Source: Rhodoferax sp. (GTDB lineage Bacteria > Pseudomonadota > Gammaproteobacteria > Burkholderiales > Burkholderiaceae_C). From it: a stretch of DNA of 5,583 bases. Of this stretch, positions 1 through 5,384 are shown one piece after another. A program made the position numbers and the translations under genes. Numbering within the stretch: the first letter of the stretch is position 1; each line of letters starts with the position of its first letter. The notes under the pieces are model-generated. The model was given only the letters and a program-made list of their open reading frames with translations. It did no database searches and was not told the origin of the DNA. The stretch is from positions 1-5,583 of the forward strand of contig JAEMRG010000139.1 in the NCBI GenBank assembly GCA_016463455.1, written 5' to 3'.

Positions 1-83
1 GCCAGCACATCGCTGCGGCCCATGCCGGCATTGGCGACTTCGCGGATTTTGGATTCTTCGAGGTTTTGGATGGCTTGACGCAT
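1..83 (-). CDS. Pyridoxal-phosphate aminotransferase, class I/II (N-terminal fragment)
   Basis: Only the first 27 codons lie in the window; the gene continues past position 1. The start is the ATG at 81-83, read on the minus strand. The peptide opens MRQAIQNLEESKIREVANAG and continues with MGRSDVL. From memory, this matches the N-terminus of aspartate-aminotransferase-like fold-type I PLP enzymes of Burkholderiales, where the ALEASKIREVAN.G segment leads into the substrate-binding WFGEPD region. The catalytic lysine and PLP motifs are outside the window, so substrate cannot be inferred. It starts 10 bp after the matB stop on the same strand, so it is probably co-transcribed with matB. No good Shine-Dalgarno is visible ahead of it, which would fit translational coupling to matB. 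The family call is from a short but distinctive segment. Confidence 0.72.
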   Translation of the reverse strand, partial: MRQAIQNLEESKIREVANAGMGRSDVL

Positions 84-93
84 AGCGGGCCGC

Positions 94-1638
94 TTAGGGG
101 GTGAACAGGTTTTGGTATTGCTGACGCAACAGGTTTTTTTGTACCTTGCCCATGGCGTTGCGGGGCAACTCCGACACAAGAAAACAGCGCTTGGGAATTT
201 TGAAATTCGCCAAATTAGCTTTGAGTGCTTTGACGATGGCATCGGCATCCGGCGCAGCGCCGGGCTTGGCAATGACGACGGCCACGCCGACTTCGCCAAA
301 GTCCGGGTGCGGTACGCCGACCAGCGCGCTTTCGGCCACGCCGGGCATGGCGTTGATATAGCCCTCGATCTCGGCGGGATAGACGTTGTAGCCGCCGCTG
401 ATGATGAGGTCTTTGCTGCGGCCCACAATGCTGACATAGCCACGCGCATCCACCATGCCGACGTCGCCAGTTTTGAAGTAGCCGTCATGGCTAAATTCTT
501 CGGCGGTTTTTTCGGGCATGCGCCAGTAGCCACTAAATACATTGGGGCCACGCACTTCGATATGGCCTATCTCGCCGACGGCGCAGGGCTTAGCGCCTTC
601 TGCGCTAACGCGCAATAGCACGCCAGGCAGCGGAAAACCGACGGTACCACCGCGCCGCTCAGCCTGGCCGCCGTAGCGCGCATCGGGCGCATAGGGGTTG
701 GAGCTGAGCATGACGGTTTCGCTCATGCCGTAGCGCTCCAAAATCGTGTGTCCCGTGCGCGCAGTCCAGTCCTGGAAAGTCTCTAAAAGCAAAGGCGCAG
801 AACCTGCCACAAACAAACGCATGTTCTGGCAAGCCTGTGGCGTGAGCCCAGCCTCGCCCAGCAGGCGCACATACAAAGTGGGCACGCCCATAAAAACCGT
901 GGCTTGCGGCAAATAAGACAGCACCTGCTGAGGCTCAAAGCGGGCCATCCAAATCATCTTGCTGCCATTGAGCAGCGCACCATGCAGCGCCACAAACAAG
1001 CCGTGCACATGAAAAATAGGCAGGCAATGGATCAGCACATCACCTGTGCGCCAACCCCAATAGTCTTTGAGCACCTGGGCATTGGAGAGCAAATTGCCAT
1101 GGCTGAGCATGGCGCCTTTGCTGCGGCCGGTGGTGCCGCTGGTATAGACCATGGCCGCCAGATCGTCTGCGCTGCGCGCGGAGATGGTGTGCACATCGCT
1201 GTGCTGCGCGGCACGTTCGAGCAAGCTGCCCTGGCGCTGGTCGTCCAGGGAGAACACGTATTGGGTACCGGCCTGAAACGCCAGTTTGCTGACCCATCCG
1301 AAATCGCGCGGGCAACAGACCAGCACCGCGGGTTCGGCATTGCCTAAAAAATATTGCAGCTCGGCGCTTTGGTAGGCCACATTGAGCGGCAAATACACAT
1401 AGCCGGCGCGCAGCGTGGCCAGGTAGAGCAACATGGCTTCGACCGATTTGTCCACATGCGCAGCGATGCGACTGCCGGCGGGTAAACCGAGCGACTGCAA
1501 CATATTGGCCAGCATGGCGGTAGCGCGGTCCAGGTCGCGCCAGGAGTAGCACAAGCCGGTCTCGGTCTGCACCGCCGTCTGCTCTAGATCGCGCGGGAAG
1601 GCGGCGCGCAGCGCGGCAAAAAGATTGTGTTGGGACAT
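94..1638 (-). CDS. matB: Malonyl-CoA synthetase (malonate--CoA ligase), MatB family
   Basis: A 514-residue cytoplasmic enzyme of the ANL (acyl-CoA synthetase) superfamily that adenylates malonate with ATP and transfers it to CoA to give malonyl-CoA; some homologues also accept methylmalonate. Visible motifs: P-loop YTSGTTGRSKG at residues 165-175; HCLPIFHVHGLF at about 204-215; the A5 motif ERYGMSET at 301-308; TGDVG at 390-394 with the ribose-binding Asp; hinge GRSKDLIISGGYNVYP at 406-421; and PRNAMGKVQK at 492-501 with the probable catalytic, acetylation-prone Lys498. Length and the SNPY...GTVGFPLPGV stretch fit MatB rather than generic fatty acyl-CoA ligases, and the recalled Rhodopseudomonas MatB aligns nearly end to end. 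A loop at about 316-330 is some eight residues longer than in that protein. Start is the ATG at 1636-1638; its Shine-Dalgarno is weak. It lies 73 bp after the binding-protein gene and 10 bp before the aminotransferase. No malonyl-CoA decarboxylase (matA) is nearby. Confidence 0.9.
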   Translation of the reverse strand: MSQHNLFAALRAAFPRDLEQTAVQTETGLCYSWRDLDRATAMLANMLQSLGLPAGSRIAAHVDKSVEAMLLYLATLRAGYVYLPLNVAYQSAELQYFLGNAEPAVLVCCPRDFGWVSKLAFQAGTQYVFSLDDQRQGSLLERAAQHSDVHTISARSADDLAAMVYTSGTTGRSKGAMLSHGNLLSNAQVLKDYWGWRTGDVLIHCLPIFHVHGLFVALHGALLNGSKMIWMARFEPQQVLSYLPQATVFMGVPTLYVRLLGEAGLTPQACQNMRLFVAGSAPLLLETFQDWTARTGHTILERYGMSETVMLSSNPYAPDARYGGQAERRGGTVGFPLPGVLLRVSAEGAKPCAVGEIGHIEVRGPNVFSGYWRMPEKTAEEFSHDGYFKTGDVGMVDARGYVSIVGRSKDLIISGGYNVYPAEIEGYINAMPGVAESALVGVPHPDFGEVGVAVVIAKPGAAPDADAIVKALKANLANFKIPKRCFLVSELPRNAMGKVQKNLLRQQYQNLFTP

Positions 1639-1711
1639 AGAGAAACGCGTGCTACACCGAATGCCGGCTCAAACCAGGCAGCCGCCGCTGCGGCCGCCCT
1701 TGCAAGAATGC

Positions 1712-2719
1712 TTAGTCCAGCTTTGCGCCGGAGGCCTTGACCACCTTAGACCACTTGGCCAGTTCAGATTTAATGAAACCGTCAAACTGCGCACCAGCCA
1801 GGTTGGGGAAATCGGCGCCCTGATTGGCCCAGGTGGTCTTGGCTTCATCGGTCTGGCAAGCACGGCGGATTTCTTCTACCGCACGCGCCTGGATGTCGGC
1901 CGGTGTACCTTTGGGCGCCCAGACGCCATACCAGGTACTGACGGTGTAGTCGGGTAAGCCCAATTCGGTGGAGCACGGCACCTCCGGGAAAGCCGGGTTG
2001 CGCTTGGTACCCGAGACCATCAAGGCCTTGATGCGCCCGCCCTTGATATGCGCCGCTGAAGAACCCAGGCCATCAAACATCATGTCCACATTGCCGGCAA
2101 TCAGGTCTTGCAGCGCCGGCCCAGCGCCACGGTAGGGGATGTGGGTGATAAAGGTATTGGTCTGCAGCTTGAACAATTCGCCCGCGAGGTGGTGCGAGGT
2201 GCCGCCACCGGCTGAGCCGTAGTTCAGCTTGCCGGGGTTTTTGCGCACAAAGGCCAGAAATTCTGCGTAATTGGCGGCGGGCACTTTTTTCGGGTTGACC
2301 ACCAGCACCTGCGGCACGGCGGCCACCAAGATGAGGGGCACAAAGTCGCGCTCTAGATCGTAGTCCAGCTTGGCGTACATGCTGGGGGCGATGGTGTGGT
2401 GTACCGCCCCCATGAACAAGGTGTAGCCATCCGGCACTGCTTTAGCCGCGACGCCAGCGCCCAGCGTGCCACCGGCACCGCCTTTGTTGTCGATGATGAG
2501 CTGCTTTTCGGTGAGTCGCGCAAACTGGGCGGACATGGGGCGCGCAAAAGCGTCGGTGCCACCACCGGCTGGAAAGGGCACTACCAAGTTCACGGGTTTG
2601 GCCGGCCAGGCCGATTGGGCCCAGGCGGGAAAGGCCAGGCCTGCCACGCCTGCGGCAGCGGCTTGCAGCAGGGTGCGGCGGCCCAAAGGCTGGGGGGAAT
2701 GGGTTTGCAAATAGGTCAT
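1712..2719 (-). CDS. Bug/TctC-family tripartite tricarboxylate transporter substrate-binding protein
   Basis: A 335-residue periplasmic binding protein of the Bug (Bordetella uptake gene)/TctC family, which captures organic acids such as dicarboxylates, tricarboxylates or aromatic acids for a TctAB permease. The N-terminus carries an export signal with a twin arginine: GRRTLLQ at residues 13-19, a hydrophobic stretch at about 20-31, and a likely AxA cleavage near PAWAQ at 31-35. Hallmark motifs follow in order: VVPFPAGGGTDAFARP (46-61), NKGGAGGTLGA (78-88), PDGYT (96-100), NYGSAGGGTSHHLAGELF (166-183), IPYRGAGPALQDL (194-206) and the GVWAPKGTP segment (265-273). The ligand cannot be read from sequence; matB just downstream makes malonate or a related acid an attractive guess, but it is only a guess. 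TctA and TctB are absent here, which is common for the many orphan Bug genes of betaproteobacteria. Start is the ATG at 2717-2719, backed by a strong Shine-Dalgarno. Confidence 0.92.
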   Translation of the reverse strand: MTYLQTHSPQPLGRRTLLQAAAAGVAGLAFPAWAQSAWPAKPVNLVVPFPAGGGTDAFARPMSAQFARLTEKQLIIDNKGGAGGTLGAGVAAKAVPDGYTLFMGAVHHTIAPSMYAKLDYDLERDFVPLILVAAVPQVLVVNPKKVPAANYAEFLAFVRKNPGKLNYGSAGGGTSHHLAGELFKLQTNTFITHIPYRGAGPALQDLIAGNVDMMFDGLGSSAAHIKGGRIKALMVSGTKRNPAFPEVPCSTELGLPDYTVSTWYGVWAPKGTPADIQARAVEEIRRACQTDEAKTTWANQGADFPNLAGAQFDGFIKSELAKWSKVVKASGAKLD

Positions 2720-2727
2720 AGTGGGGT

Positions 2728-2734
2728 CTCCTTA
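2728..2734 (-). promoter_or_regulatory. Ribosome binding site of the Bug-family gene
   Basis: The minus strand reads TAAGGAG here, followed by eight bases and then ATG. It is the best Shine-Dalgarno among the minus-strand genes and fixes the start of the binding protein. High translation of a periplasmic binding protein relative to its neighbours would be expected. Confidence 0.8.
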
Positions 2735-2743
2735 TTGTTAAAT

Positions 2744-2760
2744 CCGAACACGGGGTTCGG
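2744..2760 (-). promoter_or_regulatory. Inverted repeat in the leader of the Bug-family gene
   Basis: A perfect 6-bp inverted repeat, CCGAAC and GTTCGG, separated by five bases. On the minus strand it ends nine bases before the TAAGGAG ribosome binding site of the binding-protein gene. It could be a leader hairpin or an operator for a dimeric regulator. The position is suggestive, but a 6-bp repeat in GC-rich DNA can arise by chance. Confidence 0.3.
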
Positions 2761-2769
2761 TGCAGCCTG

Positions 2770-2784
2770 TGAGGCCAAGCCTCA
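2770..2784. repeat. Short inverted repeat TGAGGC-CAA-GCCTCA
   Basis: A perfect 6-bp stem with a 3-base loop between glcD and the Bug-family gene. It lies between the leader repeat at 2744-2760 and the larger hairpin at 2811-2852. Its function is unknown; it may be part of a structured leader or a protein binding site, or may be coincidence. Confidence 0.25.
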
Positions 2785-2810
2785 GCCAACGCGAGGCGCA
2801 ATTGTCACGC

Positions 2811-2852
2811 AAACAGCGCAAGCGCCCTTTACCCCGGCGCGATGCGCTGTTT
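2811..2852. terminator. Large hairpin between glcD and the Bug-family gene, possible terminator/attenuator
   Basis: The outer arms AAACAGCGCA (2811-2820) and TGCGCTGTTT (2843-2852) form a perfect 10-bp stem. After a small internal loop, GCGCC (2822-2826) pairs with GGCGC (2836-2840) around a 9-base loop. It begins 44 bp after the glcD stop on the minus strand. The U-tract on the minus strand is only UUU followed by GCG; on the plus strand it is UUUU. It is therefore a poor classical terminator but a strong structure. It may partly terminate the glcD transcript, protect its 3' end, or reduce read-through into the binding-protein gene. Confidence 0.45.
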
Positions 2853-2895
2853 TGCCCGGCAGCTGCACAAATAAAGCCGCTACCGAGCGTGCCGC

Positions 2896-4398
2896 TTAAA
2901 AGCGCGGCAGGTCGGGGTGTTTGGGCTTGCCGCCGCGCACCAGCTCTTTGCCGTATTCGGCGCAGCGCTGCAAAGTGGGGATGACTTTGCCGGGATTAAG
3001 CAGGCCTTGCGGGTCAAAAGCGCGTTTGACGGCGAACATTTGCGCGTTTTCGGCGGCACTGAACTGCACGCACATGGAGTTGAGTTTTTCCACGCCTACG
3101 CCGTGCTCACCGGTGACGGTACCGCCCATGGCCACGCTGGTCTCCAAAATCTCGGCGCCAAAAAGCTCGCAGCGGCGCAACTGGTCCGGGTCATTGGCAT
3201 CAAACAAAATCAATGGGTGCAAATTGCCGTCGCCGGCGTGGAACACATTGGCGCAGCGCAACTGGTATTTCTTTTCCATCTCGGCAATCGCCAGCAGGAT
3301 GTCGGCCAAGCGTTTGCGCGGAATGGTGCTGTCCATGCACATGTAGTCCGGGCTGATGCGTCCGCTGGCCGGAAAGGCATTTTTGCGCCCACTCCAAAAG
3401 CGCAGACGCTCGGCCTCGCTTTGGCTTACTGCAATCGCGGTAGCGCCATGCCGGCTCAGCACCTCGCTCATGCGGGCAATCTCTTCCTCCACCTCCTCGG
3501 GCGTGCCGTCGCTCTCGCACAGCAAAATAGCCTGCGCACTTAGGTCGTAACCGGCATGCACAAAGTCTTCCACCGCAGCGGTCATGGGCTTGTCCATCAT
3601 TTCCAGGCCGGCCGGAATAATGCCTGCTGCGATCACAGCGGCAACCGCGTCACCGGCTTTGCGGACATCGTCAAAGCTGGCCATGATGCAGCGCGCCAGT
3701 TGCGGCTTGGGCACCAGCTTGACCAGCACTTCGAGGGTGACGGCCAGCATGCCTTCGCTGCCCACGGCCAGGCTGAGCAGGTCGTAGCCCGGCGCGTCCA
3801 GCGCTTCTGCGCCAAAGCTGATGGGCTCGCCCTGCGCCGTAAAGCCGCGCACTTGCAGCACGTTGTGCAGGGTCAAGCCATATTTCAGGCAATGCACACC
3901 GCCGGAGTTTTCGGCCACGTTGCCGCCAATCGTGCAGGCGATCTGGCTGCTCGGGTCCGGCGCGTAATACAGGCCCAAGGGCGCCGCAGCTTCGCTAATG
4001 GCCAGGTTGCGCACGCCGCATTGCACACGGGCGGTGCGCGCCAGCGGGTCCAGTTTCAAGATTTTGTTGAACTTGGCCAGCGACAGGGTGACGCCCAGGG
4101 CATGCGGCATCGCGCCGCCGGACAGGCCAGTGCCCGCCCCGCGCGCCACCACCGGCACGCCCAGCGTGTGGCAGCTGCGCAGCACCGCCTGCACCTGCGC
4201 CTCGGTCTCGGGCAACGCGACCACCAGCGGGCGCTGGCGGTACGCGGTCAGGCCGTCGCATTCATAGGGCGTGGTGTCCTCGCTTTGGTAAAGCAGCGCA
4301 TGCGCGGGCAGATGTTGGGCCAGGGCCTGCACCACGCGCGCCTGCAAGGCGGCACGGCTGACGGCATCCTGCGAGCTGGCATTCAAGGGGGCATTCAT
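2896..4398 (-). CDS. glcD: Glycolate oxidase FAD-binding subunit GlcD-like (D-2-hydroxyacid dehydrogenase)
   Basis: A 500-residue flavoprotein of the FAD-linked oxidase (vanillyl-alcohol oxidase-like) family. GlcD oxidises glycolate to glyoxylate, and relatives oxidise D-lactate or other D-2-hydroxyacids, passing electrons on through GlcE and the iron-sulfur subunit GlcF at the inner membrane. FAD-domain motifs: PVVARGAGTGLSGGAMP (82-98), the pyrophosphate loop; PDPSSQIACTIGGN (148-160) with VAENSGG; and GSEGMLAVT (213-221). The C-terminal substrate domain shows GRKNAFPA (337-344), HAGDGNLHP (387-395), GEHGVGVEKL (430-439) and FDPQGLLNPGK (461-471). It matches recalled E. coli GlcD (499 residues) over its whole length. 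I chose the ATG at 4396-4398; an in-frame TTG at 4449 would add 17 residues that do not resemble the family and has no better ribosome binding site. No glcE or glcF lies within the window: the next gene downstream is a Bug-type binding protein. D-lactate or D-2-hydroxyglutarate dehydrogenase activity cannot be excluded. Confidence 0.88.
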   Translation of the reverse strand: MNAPLNASSQDAVSRAALQARVVQALAQHLPAHALLYQSEDTTPYECDGLTAYRQRPLVVALPETEAQVQAVLRSCHTLGVPVVARGAGTGLSGGAMPHALGVTLSLAKFNKILKLDPLARTARVQCGVRNLAISEAAAPLGLYYAPDPSSQIACTIGGNVAENSGGVHCLKYGLTLHNVLQVRGFTAQGEPISFGAEALDAPGYDLLSLAVGSEGMLAVTLEVLVKLVPKPQLARCIMASFDDVRKAGDAVAAVIAAGIIPAGLEMMDKPMTAAVEDFVHAGYDLSAQAILLCESDGTPEEVEEEIARMSEVLSRHGATAIAVSQSEAERLRFWSGRKNAFPASGRISPDYMCMDSTIPRKRLADILLAIAEMEKKYQLRCANVFHAGDGNLHPLILFDANDPDQLRRCELFGAEILETSVAMGGTVTGEHGVGVEKLNSMCVQFSAAENAQMFAVKRAFDPQGLLNPGKVIPTLQRCAEYGKELVRGGKPKHPDLPRF

Positions 4399-4575
4399 AG
4401 CCTGTACTCTAGCGCAGAGCGGCAGCCCCGGCCATGAAGAAACTTGCAAAGCACTGTGAATTCAAGGCGGCGGTGCACTGCCAGCGACCCCGTACCGAGC
4501 ACGCCACGGTCAAGCCCGACGTCATTTACTGCCAGCGCCAGCAACAGTTCAAGGCAATGAAGGGTAAAACCGACT

Positions 4576-4604
4576 TTGACTTGATTACTTGCTTGGTGAT
4601 AAAG
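4576..4604 (+). promoter_or_regulatory. Candidate sigma70 promoter of vapBC
   Basis: TTGACT at 4576-4581 matches the -35 consensus in five of six positions. A -10-like GATAAA at 4598-4603 (four of six) follows after 16 bp; TAAAGT at 4600-4605 is an alternative. The following leader to the vapB ATG is about 35 bases. The site sits in an AT-rich patch that contrasts with the surrounding GC-rich genes. VapB family antitoxins usually autorepress such promoters, but I cannot identify a convincing palindromic operator here. Confidence 0.5.
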
Positions 4605-4630
4605 TGGCTACGTTTTCATGCATACCGCTT

Positions 4631-4636
4631 AAGGAG
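4631..4636 (+). promoter_or_regulatory. Ribosome binding site of vapB
   Basis: A full AAGGAG lies six bases ahead of the ATG at 4643. It decides that the antitoxin reading frame starts at 4643, in the frame that later breaks, rather than at any ATG after the break. Confidence 0.8.
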
Positions 4637-4642
4637 CAAGCC

Positions 4643-4980
4643 ATGCTATCCACCGCCAAAGTATTTACCAACGGTCACAGCCAAGCCATTCGTTTGCCCA
4701 AGGCATTTCGCGGAACGTAAATGAAATGTGGATTGCCAAAAACGAGGCCACGGGTGAGATCACGCTCAAACCCAAAGACACGGCTGAAATACGCCGCAAG
4801 CGGCTGGACGCATTAATGAGGGCTATTGCTGAAAACCCCTTGCCAGACAGCTTTTTATCGGATGCCAGCCGCCAAAATTCCCCACCGAAAAACCCATTTG
4901 CAGACTGGACAGATAGCCCCGCCAAAAGTCCCCCCAAACGCGTCATGAAACGCTCGGCAAAAATCAAGGAAATTACTTGA
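4643..4980 (+). pseudogene. vapB: VapB-type antitoxin (SpoVT/AbrB domain), broken by a frameshift
   Basis: Starting at ATG 4643, the first frame reads MLSTAKVFTNGHSQAIRLPK then AFRGT and stops at TAA 4718-4720. The first 23 residues are the signature N-terminus of VapB/VagC-type antitoxins, whose SpoVT/AbrB swapped-hairpin domain binds the operator. The continuation is in the next frame: from 4711 it reads RNVNEMWIAKNEATGEITLK and on to TGA at 4978-4980. Joining the two needs one extra base (or a -1 slip) near 4711-4714 and restores a contiguous protein of about 112 residues with the normal family order: DNA-binding hairpin, then a toxin-binding region ending in NPFADW. Typical VapB proteins are about 75-85 residues; here a Pro/Lys/Ser-rich tail of about 23 residues follows the DW. 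The break could be a real inactivating deletion, a sequencing error, or tolerated through reinitiation at ATG 4726. No slippery heptamer for programmed frameshifting is evident. Confidence 0.85.
4966..4971 (+). promoter_or_regulatory. Ribosome binding site of vapC
   Basis: AAGGAA lies five bases before a TTG at 4977-4979. No ATG occurs near the beginning of the toxin frame, so this site supports the TTG as its start. The TTG overlaps the vapB stop in the sequence TTGA, the usual arrangement for translational coupling in toxin-antitoxin pairs. Confidence 0.7.
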
Positions 4981-5384
4981 TTAAGTACCTGGCAGACACC
5001 AACATCCTAGGCTACTTTGCGCGCAACGGTTCTGCAGCCTTACAAAAGCGCATGCTGACGGCGCTGAAAAAGCAAGAGGTCGCCATCTCCGCCATCACCC
5101 TCGCCGAAACACGGTTTGGCTTGGCCCTGTTGCAGCCCGATGACAAACGCCGGCGCACCGTTGATTTGCTGCTCAAGGAGTTTCCGGTTTTGCCGTGGAC
5201 GGGGCAAGCCGCAGACCGCTACGGCGAAATCGCCGCCCACCTGCAACAAACCGGTCAAGCCATCGGCGCGATGGACACCCAAATTGCCGCGCATACCTTG
5301 GTGCTGGGTTTGTATCTGGTCACCCATAACACCCGGCACTTCGAGCGGGTGCCCGGGTTAAAACTTCAAGACTGGATGGATTGA
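4977..5384 (+). CDS. vapC: VapC-family PIN-domain ribonuclease toxin
   Basis: A 135-residue PIN-domain protein, normal length for VapC. VapC toxins are Mg2+-dependent endoribonucleases; several characterised members cut the initiator tRNA or the sarcin-ricin loop of 23S rRNA, halting translation until VapB restrains them. The acidic active-site set is present: Asp7 in LADTNI, Glu44 in TLAETRFG, and Asp100 in GAMDTQIAAH, followed by the LVTHNTRHFERVPGL motif (114-128), where Asn118 takes the fourth position, and a closing LQDW. Nothing in the sequence suggests loss of function. The start is TTG at 4977, overlapping the vapB stop by four bases, with AAGGAA five bases upstream; the rare start may keep toxin output below antitoxin output. 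The cognate antitoxin gene just upstream is frameshifted, which makes the intact toxin puzzling. The target RNA cannot be deduced. Confidence 0.92.
   Translation: MIKYLADTNILGYFARNGSAALQKRMLTALKKQEVAISAITLAETRFGLALLQPDDKRRRTVDLLLKEFPVLPWTGQAADRYGEIAAHLQQTGQAIGAMDTQIAAHTLVLGLYLVTHNTRHFERVPGLKLQDWMD

Larger units (their letters stand above)
4399..4642. other. Divergent intergenic region between glcD and the vapBC locus
   Basis: These 244 bp separate the start of glcD (minus) from the start of vapB (plus), so both sets of transcription signals should be here. The right half (4560-4640) is AT-rich and carries the vapBC promoter candidate. For glcD the best I can find on the minus strand is TTGAAT (4460-4465) and TTTCTT (4437-4442) with 17 bp between them, a weak match. 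An open plus-strand frame from ATG 4434 has no recognisable protein and runs over the vapB start in another frame, so I do not call it a gene. Confidence 0.5.

Noticed and set aside
112..618. Plus-strand open frame of 168 codons opposite matB, and a similar one at 904-1347
   Set aside because: Both are shadows of the matB codon pattern with no family features.
1678..1694. GC-rich hairpins between the Bug gene and matB
   Set aside because: Only mutually exclusive 5-bp stems in a GCC/GCG-rich stretch, with no T-run; expected by chance at this composition.
3556..4437. Long plus-strand open frame (293 codons) opposite glcD
   Set aside because: It is antisense to a well-supported gene. It is His/Ala/Gln/Arg-rich, as expected from the reverse frame of GC-rich coding DNA, and has no recognisable domain or good ribosome binding site.
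4399..4449. Upstream TTG start that would lengthen GlcD by 17 residues
   Set aside because: The ATG at 4398 gives a 500-residue protein matching the family length. The extra residues do not look like GlcD and no ribosome binding site precedes the TTG.
4437..4465. Minus-strand promoter for glcD (TTGAAT, 17 bp, TTTCTT)
   Set aside because: Spacing is good, but only four and three consensus positions match, too weak to list as a site by itself.
4461..4555. Direct repeats ACTGCCAGCG (4477-4486, 4528-4537) and TTCAAGGC (4461-4468, 4548-4555)
   Set aside because: Two exact but short repeats, in the order A-B-B-A and with unequal spacing. They do not match the far side of the vapBC cassette, so they are not insertion-site duplications, and chance is adequate.
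4703..4720. Programmed -1 ribosomal frameshift in vapB
   Set aside because: A -1 slip at CGC-GGA would restore the frame, but the site has no X XXY YYZ slippery heptamer and I see no clear downstream pseudoknot. Simple mutation or sequence error is more likely.
4434..4724. Plus-strand open frame of 96 codons ahead of and overlapping vapB
   Set aside because: No ribosome binding site, no family resemblance and a Cys/Arg/Lys-rich composition. It covers the vapBC promoter and the true vapB start in the wrong frame.
4665..4967. Minus-strand open frame of 100 codons across vapB
   Set aside because: The opposite strand encodes recognisable VapB residues; the minus product shows no known motif.
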